The position numbers were made by a program, and so were the translations under genes. Shown here in pieces: positions 1 to 7,900 of a DNA stretch of 64,000 nucleotides. The notes under the pieces were generated by a model that was not told the DNA's origin, did not search any database, and saw only the letters and a list, made by a program, of their open reading frames with translations. Origin of the DNA: Rhizobium sp. NFR07 (GTDB lineage: Bacteria > Pseudomonadota > Alphaproteobacteria > Rhizobiales > Rhizobiaceae). Each line of letters begins with the position of its first letter. Within the stretch, counting starts at the first letter, position 1. The DNA lies in the NCBI RefSeq assembly GCF_900111905.1, contig NZ_FOKM01000015.1:104704-168703 (forward strand), in the 5' to 3' direction.

Positions 1-98
1 GATTATCTCCTTTTTATTGGCGCTGAGAAACGTCTGAGAAACTGGCTCGTTCCTGCCTTACGCGCCGTAAATGCTGGTATAGCCATGGCTCGCGCTTC

Positions 99-347
99 TC
101 ATGTCTCGATGAACAAAAAGGATCGATCCGCGGTCTCGAGCAATGTGTCGGCGACCGTTCCGTAAGAGACGATCGACCCAGCACGTCTACTCACGCCAAG
201 TACGATCAGGTTAAAGCGCCCCCTTCTCGCATGCCTGAGGATGGCAAGTTCTAGAGACGATCCCTGCGAGACGACTTTTTCGATCAACCTCCGCGGTGGA
301 TCCCGCACGCAAAACTTTTGTGCGCTGCAACACTCGTTGATCATCAA
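99..347 (-). pseudogene. C-terminal remnant of a universal stress protein (UspA) domain
   Basis: The 82-residue frame contains a run (RGRFNLIVLGVSRRAG, then TVADTLLETADRSFLFIET) that resembles the last third of a UspA domain: the nucleotide-binding beta strand and glycine-rich loop, then the final helix and strand. A complete domain is about 140 residues and often follows a cation/proton antiporter, so this is most likely a truncated remnant. No upstream domain is encoded between 348 and the next gene. Family assignment rests on motif resemblance only. It could be a small expressed protein, but no clear ribosome-binding site is visible. Confidence 0.45.
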
Positions 348-365
348 CCGCGAAAGGACGCGACC

Positions 366-641
366 ATGTCAGACCTGAAGCTTGGTGAACCGATCCCGAT
401 GGGCATTCCGGGTATTGAACCCGTCAGCACAGAAGTACAAGACGCCGCCAGAGCGGTCGTCCGGCCGTTCGAGCGGACAATTTACAGCGCGGCAGGCGCC
501 TATCCAGATACAGCATTGCTCGACCAGTTACTGCTCCCCCCAATGAAGCTCGGCCCATCGATGGTACTTGCTTCCACGGCGATGCTCGTCAGCCCGGCGC
601 TGATGGTCAAGCGGCTGCAGACGGCCAACGTCACTCCATAA
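366..641 (+). CDS. hypothetical protein, 91 aa
   Basis: I do not recognise this protein. The ATG at 366 follows GAAAGGA at a good distance and is preferred over the upstream GTG-type start at 318. The N-terminal half is polar and proline-rich (MSDLKLGEPIPMGIPGIEP). The C-terminal half has one hydrophobic stretch (MVLASTAMLVSPALMV) long enough for a membrane-associated helix. It converges with scpB, overlapping its 3' end by about 11 bp. Function is unknown. Confidence 0.5.
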   Translation: MSDLKLGEPIPMGIPGIEPVSTEVQDAARAVVRPFERTIYSAAGAYPDTALLDQLLLPPMKLGPSMVLASTAMLVSPALMVKRLQTANVTP

Positions 642-1344
642 AGGACGCTTCTTCGTCCGTCCCGCCGTCATCGCCCTCCGAGGCGGCGATTTCGTTGTGA
701 ACCACCTGTCGGCTCAGCAGGCCCGCATCCTCGAGCGCTTCGATGTTCGGCAGGTCGCGCAACGTCTCCATGCCAAAGGCCGAAAGAAAATGCTGCGTCG
801 TCACATAGGTATATGGCGCCCCGGGTGTTGGGCTGCGCGGCCCGGAGCCGATGAAACCCGCGCCGCGCAGATCGCCGATGGTGTCGCGGCTGACTTCCTT
901 GCCAAAAATCTTCGACAGCTCGCCGCGGGTGATGGGCTGGAAATAGCCCACCGCCATCAGCACCATCGCCTCAAACTCGGAGAGGGCTGGTGCCCCTCCC
1001 CGGGTTGGCGCCGAAGAAGCCCGGATCGTTTCGGCGAAACGGGGCCGGGTCCGGTGCTGCCAGCCGCCGGCAACCGACACCAATTCATAGGGTCGATCCC
1101 GAAGCTCCTCGATGAGATCGTCGAGCAGCAGATCAATGCTGCAATCTTTTCCCACCACCCGCGCCAAAAACTCTCGGCTGACCGGCTCGCCCGAGGCAAA
1201 GATGACAGCCTCGACCCGCATCATCCATTCCCGCCAGCGCATCTCCGCCGGCAGATCCTCCAGCTCCCGATCAAACAGACGGTCGTCTGCGGCGTACGCT
1301 TTCCTGCGGGATGGTTTCGCAGCAGGAGATCCGGCCATCGTCAC
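631..1344 (-). CDS. scpB: ScpB-family chromosome segregation / condensation protein (orphan)
   Basis: At 237 aa this matches the ScpB family, which forms with ScpA and SMC the condensin complex that organises bacterial DNA. Residues about 35-110 and 115-195 form the two winged-helix domains (for example EAVIFASGEPVSREFLARVV and MAVGYFQPITRGELSKIFGK). A basic N-terminus and an acidic C-terminal tail flank them. No scpA or smc lies nearby, so this is an orphan plasmid copy rather than the housekeeping gene. Its start overlaps the stop of the upstream DUF1403 gene by 4 bp, so the two are probably translationally coupled. The partner may be a host ScpA or an unrelated DNA-bound protein. Confidence 0.85.
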   Translation of the reverse strand: MTMAGSPAAKPSRRKAYAADDRLFDRELEDLPAEMRWREWMMRVEAVIFASGEPVSREFLARVVGKDCSIDLLLDDLIEELRDRPYELVSVAGGWQHRTRPRFAETIRASSAPTRGGAPALSEFEAMVLMAVGYFQPITRGELSKIFGKEVSRDTIGDLRGAGFIGSGPRSPTPGAPYTYVTTQHFLSAFGMETLRDLPNIEALEDAGLLSRQVVHNEIAASEGDDGGTDEEASFME

Positions 1345-2306
1345 AATCCGAAGATTCGAAAGGAGGCGCGGCCGGAGAGCTCGCGCGCAGCATCGAGACT
1401 TTCCAGACGCTCGAACAGCCGGTTGGCCGCCCAGCGCGACAGGGTGCTGCCTGGCGCCGAAGCTGCGACCGCATCCTCGTTTAGCAGCTTGCGGATCACC
1501 GGCTCGGCGCCCTTGGTTCGCAGTTTCGGCGCCACCGCCAGCAACCGCGCCGCCCGATGGTCGATTTCACCGCCAGATCGTAACGCGGCGTCGACGCCGT
1601 CCACCAATGCCAGGCAGATCGCTTTCGGATAGGCTGGCTCACCCGGCCGGACGCGACCGCGACCACCGATGGTGCGGAAGGCGGGTCCAAACCGGTCGGG
1701 GAGCAGCAGTGGCACGGGTTTCGGCCAGTTCAGCTTTTGCGCCAGCACGACTTCAGCGAGGCCAAGTGCCAGCACCTCGGCGTCCGGGCGAACGGCAGAG
1801 ATCGCCGTTACCAGGTCCGCCACCGCGAAGGGTGCTGCTCGCCCGGACTGATTTGCAGAATCGACCATCTCAGGGATTGAGGCAAGCCGTTCGTCCCAGC
1901 TCATCCCCAGCAGTGCGGCAAGCTCCTTAACGAACGGTGTGGTGACCGTCCCAGCTTGGCGCGCAAGCATTCGTGTGGCCAGAAACAGCTTGCCGGCCGG
2001 ACCGGGATCGTCGCCTGCAGACGTCAACAAAACCGCGTCGCGGATGCCGGCTTCTTCCTCGCCTGGCCCGAGCATTCGGGCAGCGACAGCTGCTGATTTG
2101 AGGGCAAGGCGATCGCGCCAGCAGCCGAGCCATAGTGGGTTGGCTCGGATGAGATCGTCGAGTGATTTCAGGGCGATACCGGCGACGAAGGCTGCATCGG
2201 ATTCGGTGAAGTCGGGTGCTCGTGGCTGGGTCCACCTTGGCAAGTGAGATGACCAGACCGACGCGTTCGGAGTGTTGGGCGCAAGCGAATCCATGCGGCA
2301 GAGCAT
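1341..2306 (-). CDS. DUF1403 family protein
   Basis: This 321-aa protein matches the uncharacterised DUF1403 family seen on rhizobial plasmids; no activity is established. It is predicted soluble and mostly alpha-helical, with conserved-looking segments such as ALKSLDDLIRANPLWLGCWR near residues 45-65 and RLALKSAAVAARMLG after it. It is the first gene of a two-gene operon with scpB (4-bp overlap) and is divergent from the integrase at 2419. The 112-bp shared gap holds a 12-bp-arm palindrome, so both directions may be co-regulated. The repeated association with ScpB and a tyrosine recombinase hints at a DNA maintenance role, which is inference. Confidence 0.8.
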   Translation of the reverse strand: MLCRMDSLAPNTPNASVWSSHLPRWTQPRAPDFTESDAAFVAGIALKSLDDLIRANPLWLGCWRDRLALKSAAVAARMLGPGEEEAGIRDAVLLTSAGDDPGPAGKLFLATRMLARQAGTVTTPFVKELAALLGMSWDERLASIPEMVDSANQSGRAAPFAVADLVTAISAVRPDAEVLALGLAEVVLAQKLNWPKPVPLLLPDRFGPAFRTIGGRGRVRPGEPAYPKAICLALVDGVDAALRSGGEIDHRAARLLAVAPKLRTKGAEPVIRKLLNEDAVAASAPGSTLSRWAANRLFERLESLDAARELSGRASFRIFGL

Positions 2307-2370
2307 AAACCGCCTGTGCAGTTTGTACCAGCAATATTGCGCTTAACCGCACGGCCTGTCGGCGATATAA

Positions 2371-2401
2371 AACGTCCGATAACGTTGACTTATCGGACGT
2401 T
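2371..2401. promoter_or_regulatory. Perfect 12-bp-arm palindrome overlapping the integrase promoter
   Basis: Arms AACGTCCGATAA (2371-2382) and TTATCGGACGTT (2390-2401) are exact inverted copies separated by 7 bp. A sigma70-type -35 (TTGACT, 2385-2390) lies inside the palindrome, and a -10 (TTATAG, 2409-2414) follows after an 18-bp spacer. A bound dimer would block the integrase promoter, so this looks like an operator. The integrase ATG at 2419 is so close to the -10 that the message may be leaderless. The right arm recurs at 13551-13561 upstream of the second integrase operon. Confidence 0.7.
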
Positions 2402-2418
2402 CTTCTCATTATAGAGAC

Positions 2419-3552
2419 ATGGCCCAGATCATCGAGCAGAACAGCGAAAATCACGTCGAGGAGACCTCAGCGCCGTCCCTCAGCACGGCGCCCGGGTATG
2501 ATGTTTCCGCGCCGGGGGTGTCGGGCGAAAGCCCCCTCCCCTCCCTCGCCGGCGACGATCATCCAGCAGCCCATCTTGTCAGCCTCGCCGATCGGGCTCG
2601 GACCTACGTTGAAGCCGCCAGTTCCGCCAACACCCGCAAAGCCTATGCTTCCGACTGGAAGCACTTTTCCGCCTGGTGCCGCCGGTCCGGCCTTACCCCT
2701 CTTCCCCCGCATCCACAGACTGTCGGGCTCTACATCACGGCTTGCGCGTCGGGTGCGGCCGAGCGGGGGATGAAGGCGAATTCAGTTTCAACTATCGAAA
2801 GACGTCTCTCGTCGCTGTCGTGGAACTATGCCCAGCGCGGATTGGCCCTCGATCGCAAGGATCGCCACATCGCCACGGTCCTGTCCGGCATTCGCAAAAC
2901 GCATGCCCGGCCGCCGGTGCAGAAAGAGGCGGTGCTGGCCGAAGATATCATCGCCATGATCGAAACGCTCGATCGCGGCACGCTCCGGGGCCTGCGGGAT
3001 CGGGCCATGCTGCTCGTGGGCTATGCCGGCGGCCTGCGGCGCTCCGAGATTGTCGGTCTTGATGTCAAAGCCGACCAGACGGAGGACGGCCGCGGCTGGA
3101 TCGAGATCCTCGACAAAGGCATGCTTGTCACTCTGCGCGGCAAAACCGGATGGCGGGAAGTCGAGGTCGGCCGCGGTTCCTCCGACGCCACCTGCCCGGT
3201 CGCGGCCGTCGAGACCTGGATCAAGTTCGCCAGACTGGCGCATGGCCCCCTCTTTCGCCGTGTCACAGGACAGGGCAAAGCGGTCGGATCCGATCGGCTA
3301 AACGATAAGGAAGTGGCGCGGCTGGTAAAACGGGCGGCGATGACTGCTGGCGTTCGGGGCGATCTCAGTGAGGTCGAGCGGGCTTTCAAGTTTTCCGGCC
3401 ACTCGTTGCGTGCTGGCCTTGCCTCATCGGCGGAGGTCGATGAGCGTTACGTACAGAAGCAACTGGGGCATGTATCAGCCGAGATGACCCGCCGGTATCA
3501 GCGCCGGCGTGATCGCTTCCGGATCAACTTGACAAAGGCTGCAGGGTTATAG
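2419..3552 (+). CDS. Tyrosine recombinase / site-specific integrase (copy 1)
   Basis: This 377-aa phage-integrase-fold recombinase has an N-terminal SAM-like core-binding domain (about residues 58-160) and a C-terminal catalytic domain. The catalytic residues are visible: R207 (GGLRRSE), K242 (RGKTG), H328-x-x-R331 (GHSLRAG), H351 (LGHVS) and the nucleophile Y360 (RRYQRR). Such enzymes recombine short sites made of two inverted arms around a 6-8 bp spacer. A site of that form starts 16 bp after its stop codon, and relatives recur through the following 10 kb. I cannot see the extra IntI-specific insertion between the conserved boxes, so this is XerC/D-like rather than a classical integron integrase. 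A second homologue lies at 14344. Confidence 0.9.
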   Translation: MAQIIEQNSENHVEETSAPSLSTAPGYDVSAPGVSGESPLPSLAGDDHPAAHLVSLADRARTYVEAASSANTRKAYASDWKHFSAWCRRSGLTPLPPHPQTVGLYITACASGAAERGMKANSVSTIERRLSSLSWNYAQRGLALDRKDRHIATVLSGIRKTHARPPVQKEAVLAEDIIAMIETLDRGTLRGLRDRAMLLVGYAGGLRRSEIVGLDVKADQTEDGRGWIEILDKGMLVTLRGKTGWREVEVGRGSSDATCPVAAVETWIKFARLAHGPLFRRVTGQGKAVGSDRLNDKEVARLVKRAAMTAGVRGDLSEVERAFKFSGHSLRAGLASSAEVDERYVQKQLGHVSAEMTRRYQRRRDRFRINLTKAAGL

Positions 3553-3567
3553 GGTCCACCAGGAAAC

Positions 3568-3593
3568 GCCGCAAAAATTGGGAGTTTTGCGAC
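3568..3593 (+). repeat. Recombinase-type core site A, adjacent to integrase 1
   Basis: Arms GCCGCAAAA (3568-3576) and TTTTGCGAC (3585-3593) are inverted copies with one mismatch, around an 8-bp spacer (ATTGGGAG). Read on the minus strand it becomes GTCGCAAAA, spacer CTCCCAAT, TTTTGCGGC, which matches the other sites of the region. Its place just after the integrase gene is where a primary attachment site (attI analogue) would be expected. The assignment is inference from geometry and recurrence. Confidence 0.55.
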
Positions 3594-3657
3594 AAGATTT
3601 TTCTCTTGAGCCGGACCCTGCGTCATACCGTAAGGAAGATTCCCGAAGGAGTTTTCA

Positions 3658-4740
3658 ATGCACGGATGCGGTCAAGAGGTATTGCTGACAGCCCATGAAT
3701 GCGCCAGCCGGATCGGCTTGAGCATACGGGCACTTCGGCTCTACGAAAAACATGGTCTGATCTCGCCTCGCCGCACCTCCAAACAGTGGCGGCTCTACGG
3801 AAGTGGCGAGGTTGCTCGGCTGAATGAGATAATGGCCCTAAAATCCATTGGGCTTAGCCTTCGAGATATTTCAAAGCTTTTGCGCGGTCAGTCTACCGAT
3901 CTTGTCCAGATTCTTGCCCTACAGCGTGATGCGCTAGCGGACACTAGAAACCGGGCTGAGCGAGGGCTGACTGTGATTGAAGCTTTGCAAACAAAAATCC
4001 GTTCTGGAACGCCTGCGTCGGTTGACGACCTTATGACTCTCGCAAAGGAAACAAACATGACTGAGCCGTTAAAGAATACTGTGGCCTGGCGTCGCTACGA
4101 ACAGATGCGCCCGCGAACTGAAGTTGTCATCGATGCCGCCTTGTACGATGAATATGCCGGAGCCTACGAAACTACTGACGGGATACTCTCTATCGTGTCC
4201 CATCGCGATGGGCGGATTTTCTCCCGGATTGTTGGACAGTCGGATATCGAGATTTTCCCGGAGAGCGAGACCGAATTCTTTATGAAGGCCCTGCCCGTGC
4301 AAATTACATTTGAGCGCGGTGAGGATCACCAGGTGCGACGCCTGAGCCACCATCAAAACGGTTTCGAGGATCACGCATTTAGAGTTGACTTGGATCAGGT
4401 GCGGAATATCGAAGACGCTGTACAGCAACGCATTCGAGACCAAAAGCCAGTGCCCGAAGGCGAGATCGTCCTACGTAATGTGATTGAGGAGCATGCTCGG
4501 GGGGAGCCTGACCTTGATAAAATGTCGCCCGCTTTAGCTGTGCTCGCGGAGGAGCAAAAGGGCTTCATTCAGACTGAATTGGAAAAGGCAGGCAAGCTGA
4601 AGCACCTTTCATTCAAAGGTGTTTCGCAAGTCGGCCTAGACATTTACGACGCTGATTTTGAGCATGCAAAGATCGAATGGGGTTTTGCCCTCACTCATAG
4701 AGGTCGAATAAGCCATCTCTATCTTCGACAAACGCCCTAG
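3658..4740 (+). CDS. MerR family transcriptional regulator with a C-terminal effector domain
   Basis: The N-terminus (residues about 8-75) is a MerR winged helix-turn-helix: LTAHECASRIGLSIRALRLY, KHGLISP and RLNEIMALKSIGLSLRDI. A coiled-coil dimerisation helix follows to about residue 125. At 360 aa it is much longer than a minimal MerR (about 130 aa). Residues about 135-360 resemble the beta-rich domain found at the end of some serine hydrolases (DUF3471-like), probably a ligand sensor. The start at 3658 has an AAGGAG ribosome-binding site. The gene stands alone between sites A and B, so it looks like a single-gene cassette. Its target and ligand cannot be seen. Confidence 0.8.
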   Translation: MHGCGQEVLLTAHECASRIGLSIRALRLYEKHGLISPRRTSKQWRLYGSGEVARLNEIMALKSIGLSLRDISKLLRGQSTDLVQILALQRDALADTRNRAERGLTVIEALQTKIRSGTPASVDDLMTLAKETNMTEPLKNTVAWRRYEQMRPRTEVVIDAALYDEYAGAYETTDGILSIVSHRDGRIFSRIVGQSDIEIFPESETEFFMKALPVQITFERGEDHQVRRLSHHQNGFEDHAFRVDLDQVRNIEDAVQQRIRDQKPVPEGEIVLRNVIEEHARGEPDLDKMSPALAVLAEEQKGFIQTELEKAGKLKHLSFKGVSQVGLDIYDADFEHAKIEWGFALTHRGRISHLYLRQTP

Positions 4741-4750
4741 TTTAAGCTTT

Positions 4751-4775
4751 GTCGCTCAAGTCCTGATTTTGCAGC
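4751..4775 (+). repeat. Recombinase-type core site B
   Basis: Left arm GTCGCTCAA (4751-4759), spacer GTCCTGA, right arm TTTTGCAGC (4767-4775). The site starts 10 bp after the MerR stop codon. The right arm also belongs to an 18-bp perfect palindrome (TTTTGCAGCGCTGCAAAA, 4767-4784). A second degenerate copy lies near 4799-4824 (AGCAAAATCCGGG then AATTTGCGA). It matches sites F, G and H in arm sequence and in the 7-bp spacer. Confidence 0.55.
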
Positions 4776-4877
4776 GCTGCAAAAGTCCGGCTGACATATC
4801 GAGCAAAATCCGGGAAATTTGCGAAAACGCGGTTTGGCGAACTTGATGGGCGAGCAGCTAGAAACAAGGAGGGCTTC

Positions 4878-5693
4878 ATGTTTCTAATTCTCCCTCCTGC
4901 TCCCAAGCTTGCCACGCTGGTACACGCCTATTGGTTTATTGAAGACCTGCCGGGAGAGTATGCAGGGCACCTGACCCGGACAAGCCCTATCCCCCTGGCG
5001 GTGCTATCCGTCAACATGGGACGTCCGAATGCAGCAGAGGACGGAGGTCTGGTCCCGAGCGTGTCCTTTCTCGGTTTGCAGTCACGAAGCCGCGCCTGGC
5101 GTTCGTGGTCAGAGACCTATTTCGTTATGGTGATGCTTACAATTCCTGGGCTTGTCCGACTGTTTCCTCATACCGGATCGGGTACTGCCGACATGCTGCT
5201 TGATCTTGCTGCTCTCACCGGCGACGCTCCCGCACAAACTTTGAAAAATGGCGTCGGGCTGGAACAGGAACCGAGACGGATCGCAGCCTTGCTGGATCAT
5301 TGGCTGATTTCCAGGATGAGCAACACGCGCCCTATTTCGGAGGGCAAGCAGATCGCTATAGCGCATTCAATCCTGAAAGGTGGTGGAACCGTCGAAACAG
5401 CCGCAGAGACTGCCCAGGTCAGTCGCCGGCAACTCCATCGTCTTTTTCTCCGACACCTTGGCAAGGGGCCAAAGTCACTCGCAGATTTGGAACGTTTGCA
5501 TTCCAGCCTGAAGAGCGTTCAGTCCGACAGCGGAGAGCCCGTGCTTGGGTTCAGCGACCAAGCACATCAGATAAGAAGCTGGCAACGGCGGCTGGGCGTA
5601 ACGCCGGGAGCATACGCCCGTGAGGCTCGGACGCCGCTGGCCGATCAACTCGGCGCACAGGGTGGCTCGTCGGGGATCGCCTATTATTTGTGA
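4878..5693 (+). CDS. AraC family transcriptional regulator
   Basis: This 271-aa protein has the arrangement of AraC regulators that begin with a small beta-barrel sensor (DUF6597-like; PAPKLATLVHAYWFIEDLPG at the N-terminus). The C-terminal DNA-binding region holds two helix-turn-helix units (residues about 165-255: GTVETAAETAQVSRRQLHRL and GFSDQAHQIRSWQRRLGVTPG). An AAGGAGG ribosome-binding site precedes the ATG. It is 80 bp upstream of the lactonase-like gene in the same direction and may regulate or share a cassette with it. No typical core site separates the two. Confidence 0.8.
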   Translation: MFLILPPAPKLATLVHAYWFIEDLPGEYAGHLTRTSPIPLAVLSVNMGRPNAAEDGGLVPSVSFLGLQSRSRAWRSWSETYFVMVMLTIPGLVRLFPHTGSGTADMLLDLAALTGDAPAQTLKNGVGLEQEPRRIAALLDHWLISRMSNTRPISEGKQIAIAHSILKGGGTVETAAETAQVSRRQLHRLFLRHLGKGPKSLADLERLHSSLKSVQSDSGEPVLGFSDQAHQIRSWQRRLGVTPGAYAREARTPLADQLGAQGGSSGIAYYL

Positions 5694-5773
5694 GGCCGCT
5701 TGTCCCATTCATTCAATACTAGCAGCGCCTTTCGAAGAATATCAGATTTTTTCGAAGGGAGACCAAAATAGCC

Positions 5774-6490
5774 ATGCGCCTTCATCTGCTTCACCTGGGC
5801 ATGATGCAGCCCGGCGATGTGCCTGTTCCTGGTTACCTTGTCCAGACAACGGACGGCATTAACATCCTGATTGATACAGGCTGGCCACGGTCTTTCGTCG
5901 AAAACCCTCGTAACCCGCCGGGACTTTCAATCGAAATGAGGCCGGAGGATACGGTGGTTGCTCGCCTCGCGGCCATTGGACTCAAACCTTCAGATATTGA
6001 TTATCTCGTATGCACTCACCTTGATGACGACCATTCCGGCAACCACGATCTGTTCACCAGCGCCGAATTCGTCATCCAGCGGCAGCACTATGAAATGGCT
6101 AAAGGTGGCTATCCCCGGTTTTCGGCCACTCGGGCGGTGTGGGATCATCCGTCGCTTCGGTATCGTCTTATCGAAGGCGACATCGAGCTTGTACCGGGCG
6201 TGGAATTGCTGGAAACCAGCGGTCATGTCCCCGGCCATCAGTCTGTACTAGTTTATCTTCCAAAGACGGGAGGCATACTGCTTGCTGCCGACGCCGTTAT
6301 GCACCAGTCGATGGCGGACGCGACAACGCGTCAAATGTTCATAACCGATATGGATGATGAACCGGCTGTTAGAAGAAGCACGCAGAAGGTTTCAGACATC
6401 GCAGAACGCGAAGGCGTGGCATTTGTCGTCTACGGGCATGATGCCCAGCAATGGAGATCTTTACGTCATTCCCCGGCGTTCTACGAATGA
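5774..6490 (+). CDS. N-acyl-homoserine-lactonase-family metallo-beta-lactamase-fold hydrolase
   Basis: This 238-aa metallo-beta-lactamase-fold protein resembles the AHL lactonase branch, which opens the lactone ring of quorum-sensing signals. Metal-site motifs seen are THLDDDHSGN (about residues 81-90), SGHVPGH, the AADAVMH aspartate and a late YGHD histidine. The first motif reads H-x-D-x-D-H rather than the usual H-x-H-x-D-H, so metal binding or substrate may differ. It lies in the cassette region, after an AraC gene and before site D. The same plasmid makes an AHL through TraI, so AHL turnover is plausible but inferred. The substrate could be another lactone. Confidence 0.7.
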   Translation: MRLHLLHLGMMQPGDVPVPGYLVQTTDGINILIDTGWPRSFVENPRNPPGLSIEMRPEDTVVARLAAIGLKPSDIDYLVCTHLDDDHSGNHDLFTSAEFVIQRQHYEMAKGGYPRFSATRAVWDHPSLRYRLIEGDIELVPGVELLETSGHVPGHQSVLVYLPKTGGILLAADAVMHQSMADATTRQMFITDMDDEPAVRRSTQKVSDIAEREGVAFVVYGHDAQQWRSLRHSPAFYE

Positions 6491-6533
6491 TCGACCTGCC
6501 GATCTCCTGCGAGGCCTCCATGCCGGCCATGCT

Positions 6534-6610
6534 GACGCAAAAATCCTAAAGCCTGTTACGTCACAGGTTTTAGTCGCGTAATACGTCGCAGGTTTTGGGA
6601 TTTTTGCGAC
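6534..6610 (+). repeat. Recombinase-type site D: 77-bp long inverted-repeat structure
   Basis: Left end GACGCAAAA, spacer ATCCTAA, then AGCCTG; the right end read on the minus strand is GTCGCAAAA, spacer ATCCCAA, then AACCTG. The two ends form a long imperfect inverted repeat with single unpaired bases, around an inner hairpin (CCTGT/ACAGG). This overall shape, outer arms with bulged bases and a variable centre, recalls integron attC sites, although the arm sequence is different. It lies between the convergent lactonase and WYL genes. Confidence 0.55.
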
Positions 6611-6631
6611 AGGCGTAAAGCGCGACCGTGC

Positions 6632-7324
6632 TCAAAAGGCTGAGAACAGTTCGTGCCGTTCTCGCCATTTCGTTCGCAGCAGATCACTTTCGCCCTTGAA
6701 CACGCTGTCGATGAGCTGGCAGGCGGTCATTCGATCGACGCGGAAGTGCCGAAAGTCATCCCGCATCTCGCACCACGCGGCCAGAAGAACATTGTCCACA
6801 TAATAGACAAGAGCAATTGGACGAACGGTTCGCTCCGTGCTCCGCGCTTCGGCATCCTGATAGTGTAGATGAAGCTTGCGTTCTTCCCTTATGGCCTGAC
6901 GAATGACGCGATACTCCACCATAGCGGGAGGAACCTCATTCCAGTGTGATACATGCAAAGGCGATCCCTCGATGCGGCTGTCCGCTGCGTCTGGAAGAAC
7001 GTCAGCGATCTTTCGGCTGACACGAGATGCGGCCGCCAGTAGGTCAGCATCGCCAGTGCGCCCGAGCAGGGACAGACCGACCACGATGGCCTCAATCTCA
7101 TCGGCTGTGAACATGAGCGGTGGAAGATCGAAGCCCGCCTGCATCACATAGCCCACGCCAGCCTCACCCTCTATCGGAACCCGCATGGCCTGTAGCGTGA
7201 TAACATCGCGATAGATGGTCCTCTTGCTGACCTCCAGAGCGTCGGCAATTGCGCGCGCGGTGACCGGTGCAGTCGCACGCCTTAGAATCTGGATGATATC
7301 GAACAGTCGGCTTGAGCGGCCCAT
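6632..7324 (-). CDS. YafY-type transcriptional regulator (HTH plus WYL domain)
   Basis: This 230-aa protein starts with a helix-turn-helix of the HTH_11 type (residues 1-60: SSRLFDIIQILRRATAPVTA and ALEVSKRTIYRDVITLQ). A WYL-type ligand-binding domain lies at about residues 130-225 (LHYQDAEARSTERTVRPIAL). The ATG at 7324 is chosen over 7414 because the extra 30 residues are low-complexity and the protein then begins at the usual MGRSSRLF. It is divergent from the gene at 7433 and probably controls the neighbouring small protein and exporter. It is one of only two minus-strand genes in the cassette region. Confidence 0.8.
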   Translation of the reverse strand: MGRSSRLFDIIQILRRATAPVTARAIADALEVSKRTIYRDVITLQAMRVPIEGEAGVGYVMQAGFDLPPLMFTADEIEAIVVGLSLLGRTGDADLLAAASRVSRKIADVLPDAADSRIEGSPLHVSHWNEVPPAMVEYRVIRQAIREERKLHLHYQDAEARSTERTVRPIALVYYVDNVLLAAWCEMRDDFRHFRVDRMTACQLIDSVFKGESDLLRTKWRERHELFSAF

Positions 7325-7432
7325 AATCGCATTTCCTGCAAGCGATCGAACTCTATCAACTTGTTGCTGACATCCGTTGTCAGCAGGGAGGCGAGTATGC
7401 TGGCAAGCATCCATATCACAAGGGGGTTACCG

Positions 7433-7900
7433 ATGGCTGATCAGGAGTTTGAAACAACGTCCGTGCGGATGGAGCGCATGTGCCTGCTAATCATACAGGC
7501 TCCGACCGAGGACGTGGACCGCATCATGAGTGAGGTGGTCAAGGTCGTGCCATTGGCAATGGGGAGCTATGACAGCAACGCTTATCAGTCGGGGCCAGGT
7601 GTCGAACGCTATCGGCCGCTCGAAGGGGCGGCCGCTGGACCGGAAACCGAGGTCCGAAAGCGGCCTGGCACCGTCGAGGTATCGTTTGAGCTTCCTGATG
7701 ACCGGCAGCTTATCGAACAGGTGGTCGAGACGATATTTCAGGCACACAGCTATCAGGAGCCGGTCATCAGGATTCAGACAATCCTCACCAGCCGCTCCAA
7801 AGGACTTGACGACAGCGCGAACCCTAACCGCTGGTGGAATACGACAGGCGACTGGAAAAAGAAGGACGACCGACTGGCAACGGGTGCCGTGCAGGAATGA
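7433..7900 (+). CDS. Conserved hypothetical protein (NIF3/CutA-like small alpha-beta domain)
   Basis: This is a 155-aa soluble protein. Its sequence pattern (an opening strand, APTEDVDRIMSEVV helix, GSYDSNAYQSGPGVERYRPL loop, PGTVEVSFELPDD strand, QAHSYQEPVIRIQ end) resembles the NIF3-associated or CutA-like ferredoxin fold. I cannot assign a reaction. An alternative start at 7397 has a stronger ribosome-binding site (GGGAGG). The 3' end overlaps the EamA start by 4 bp, so the pair is an operon, divergent from the WYL regulator. Confidence 0.6.
   Translation: MADQEFETTSVRMERMCLLIIQAPTEDVDRIMSEVVKVVPLAMGSYDSNAYQSGPGVERYRPLEGAAAGPETEVRKRPGTVEVSFELPDDRQLIEQVVETIFQAHSYQEPVIRIQTILTSRSKGLDDSANPNRWWNTTGDWKKKDDRLATGAVQE

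Noticed and set aside
697..1930. Long plus-strand frames opposite scpB and DUF1403
   Set aside because: They are Arg/Ser/Pro-rich shadows of the minus-strand genes with no recognisable domain.
5694..5773. Inverted repeat CCTTTCGAA ... TTCGAAGG between the AraC and lactonase genes, considered as a cassette site
   Set aside because: It lacks the GTCGCAAA arm and the TCCTGA spacer, so it does not belong to the repeat family; it may be a regulator site.
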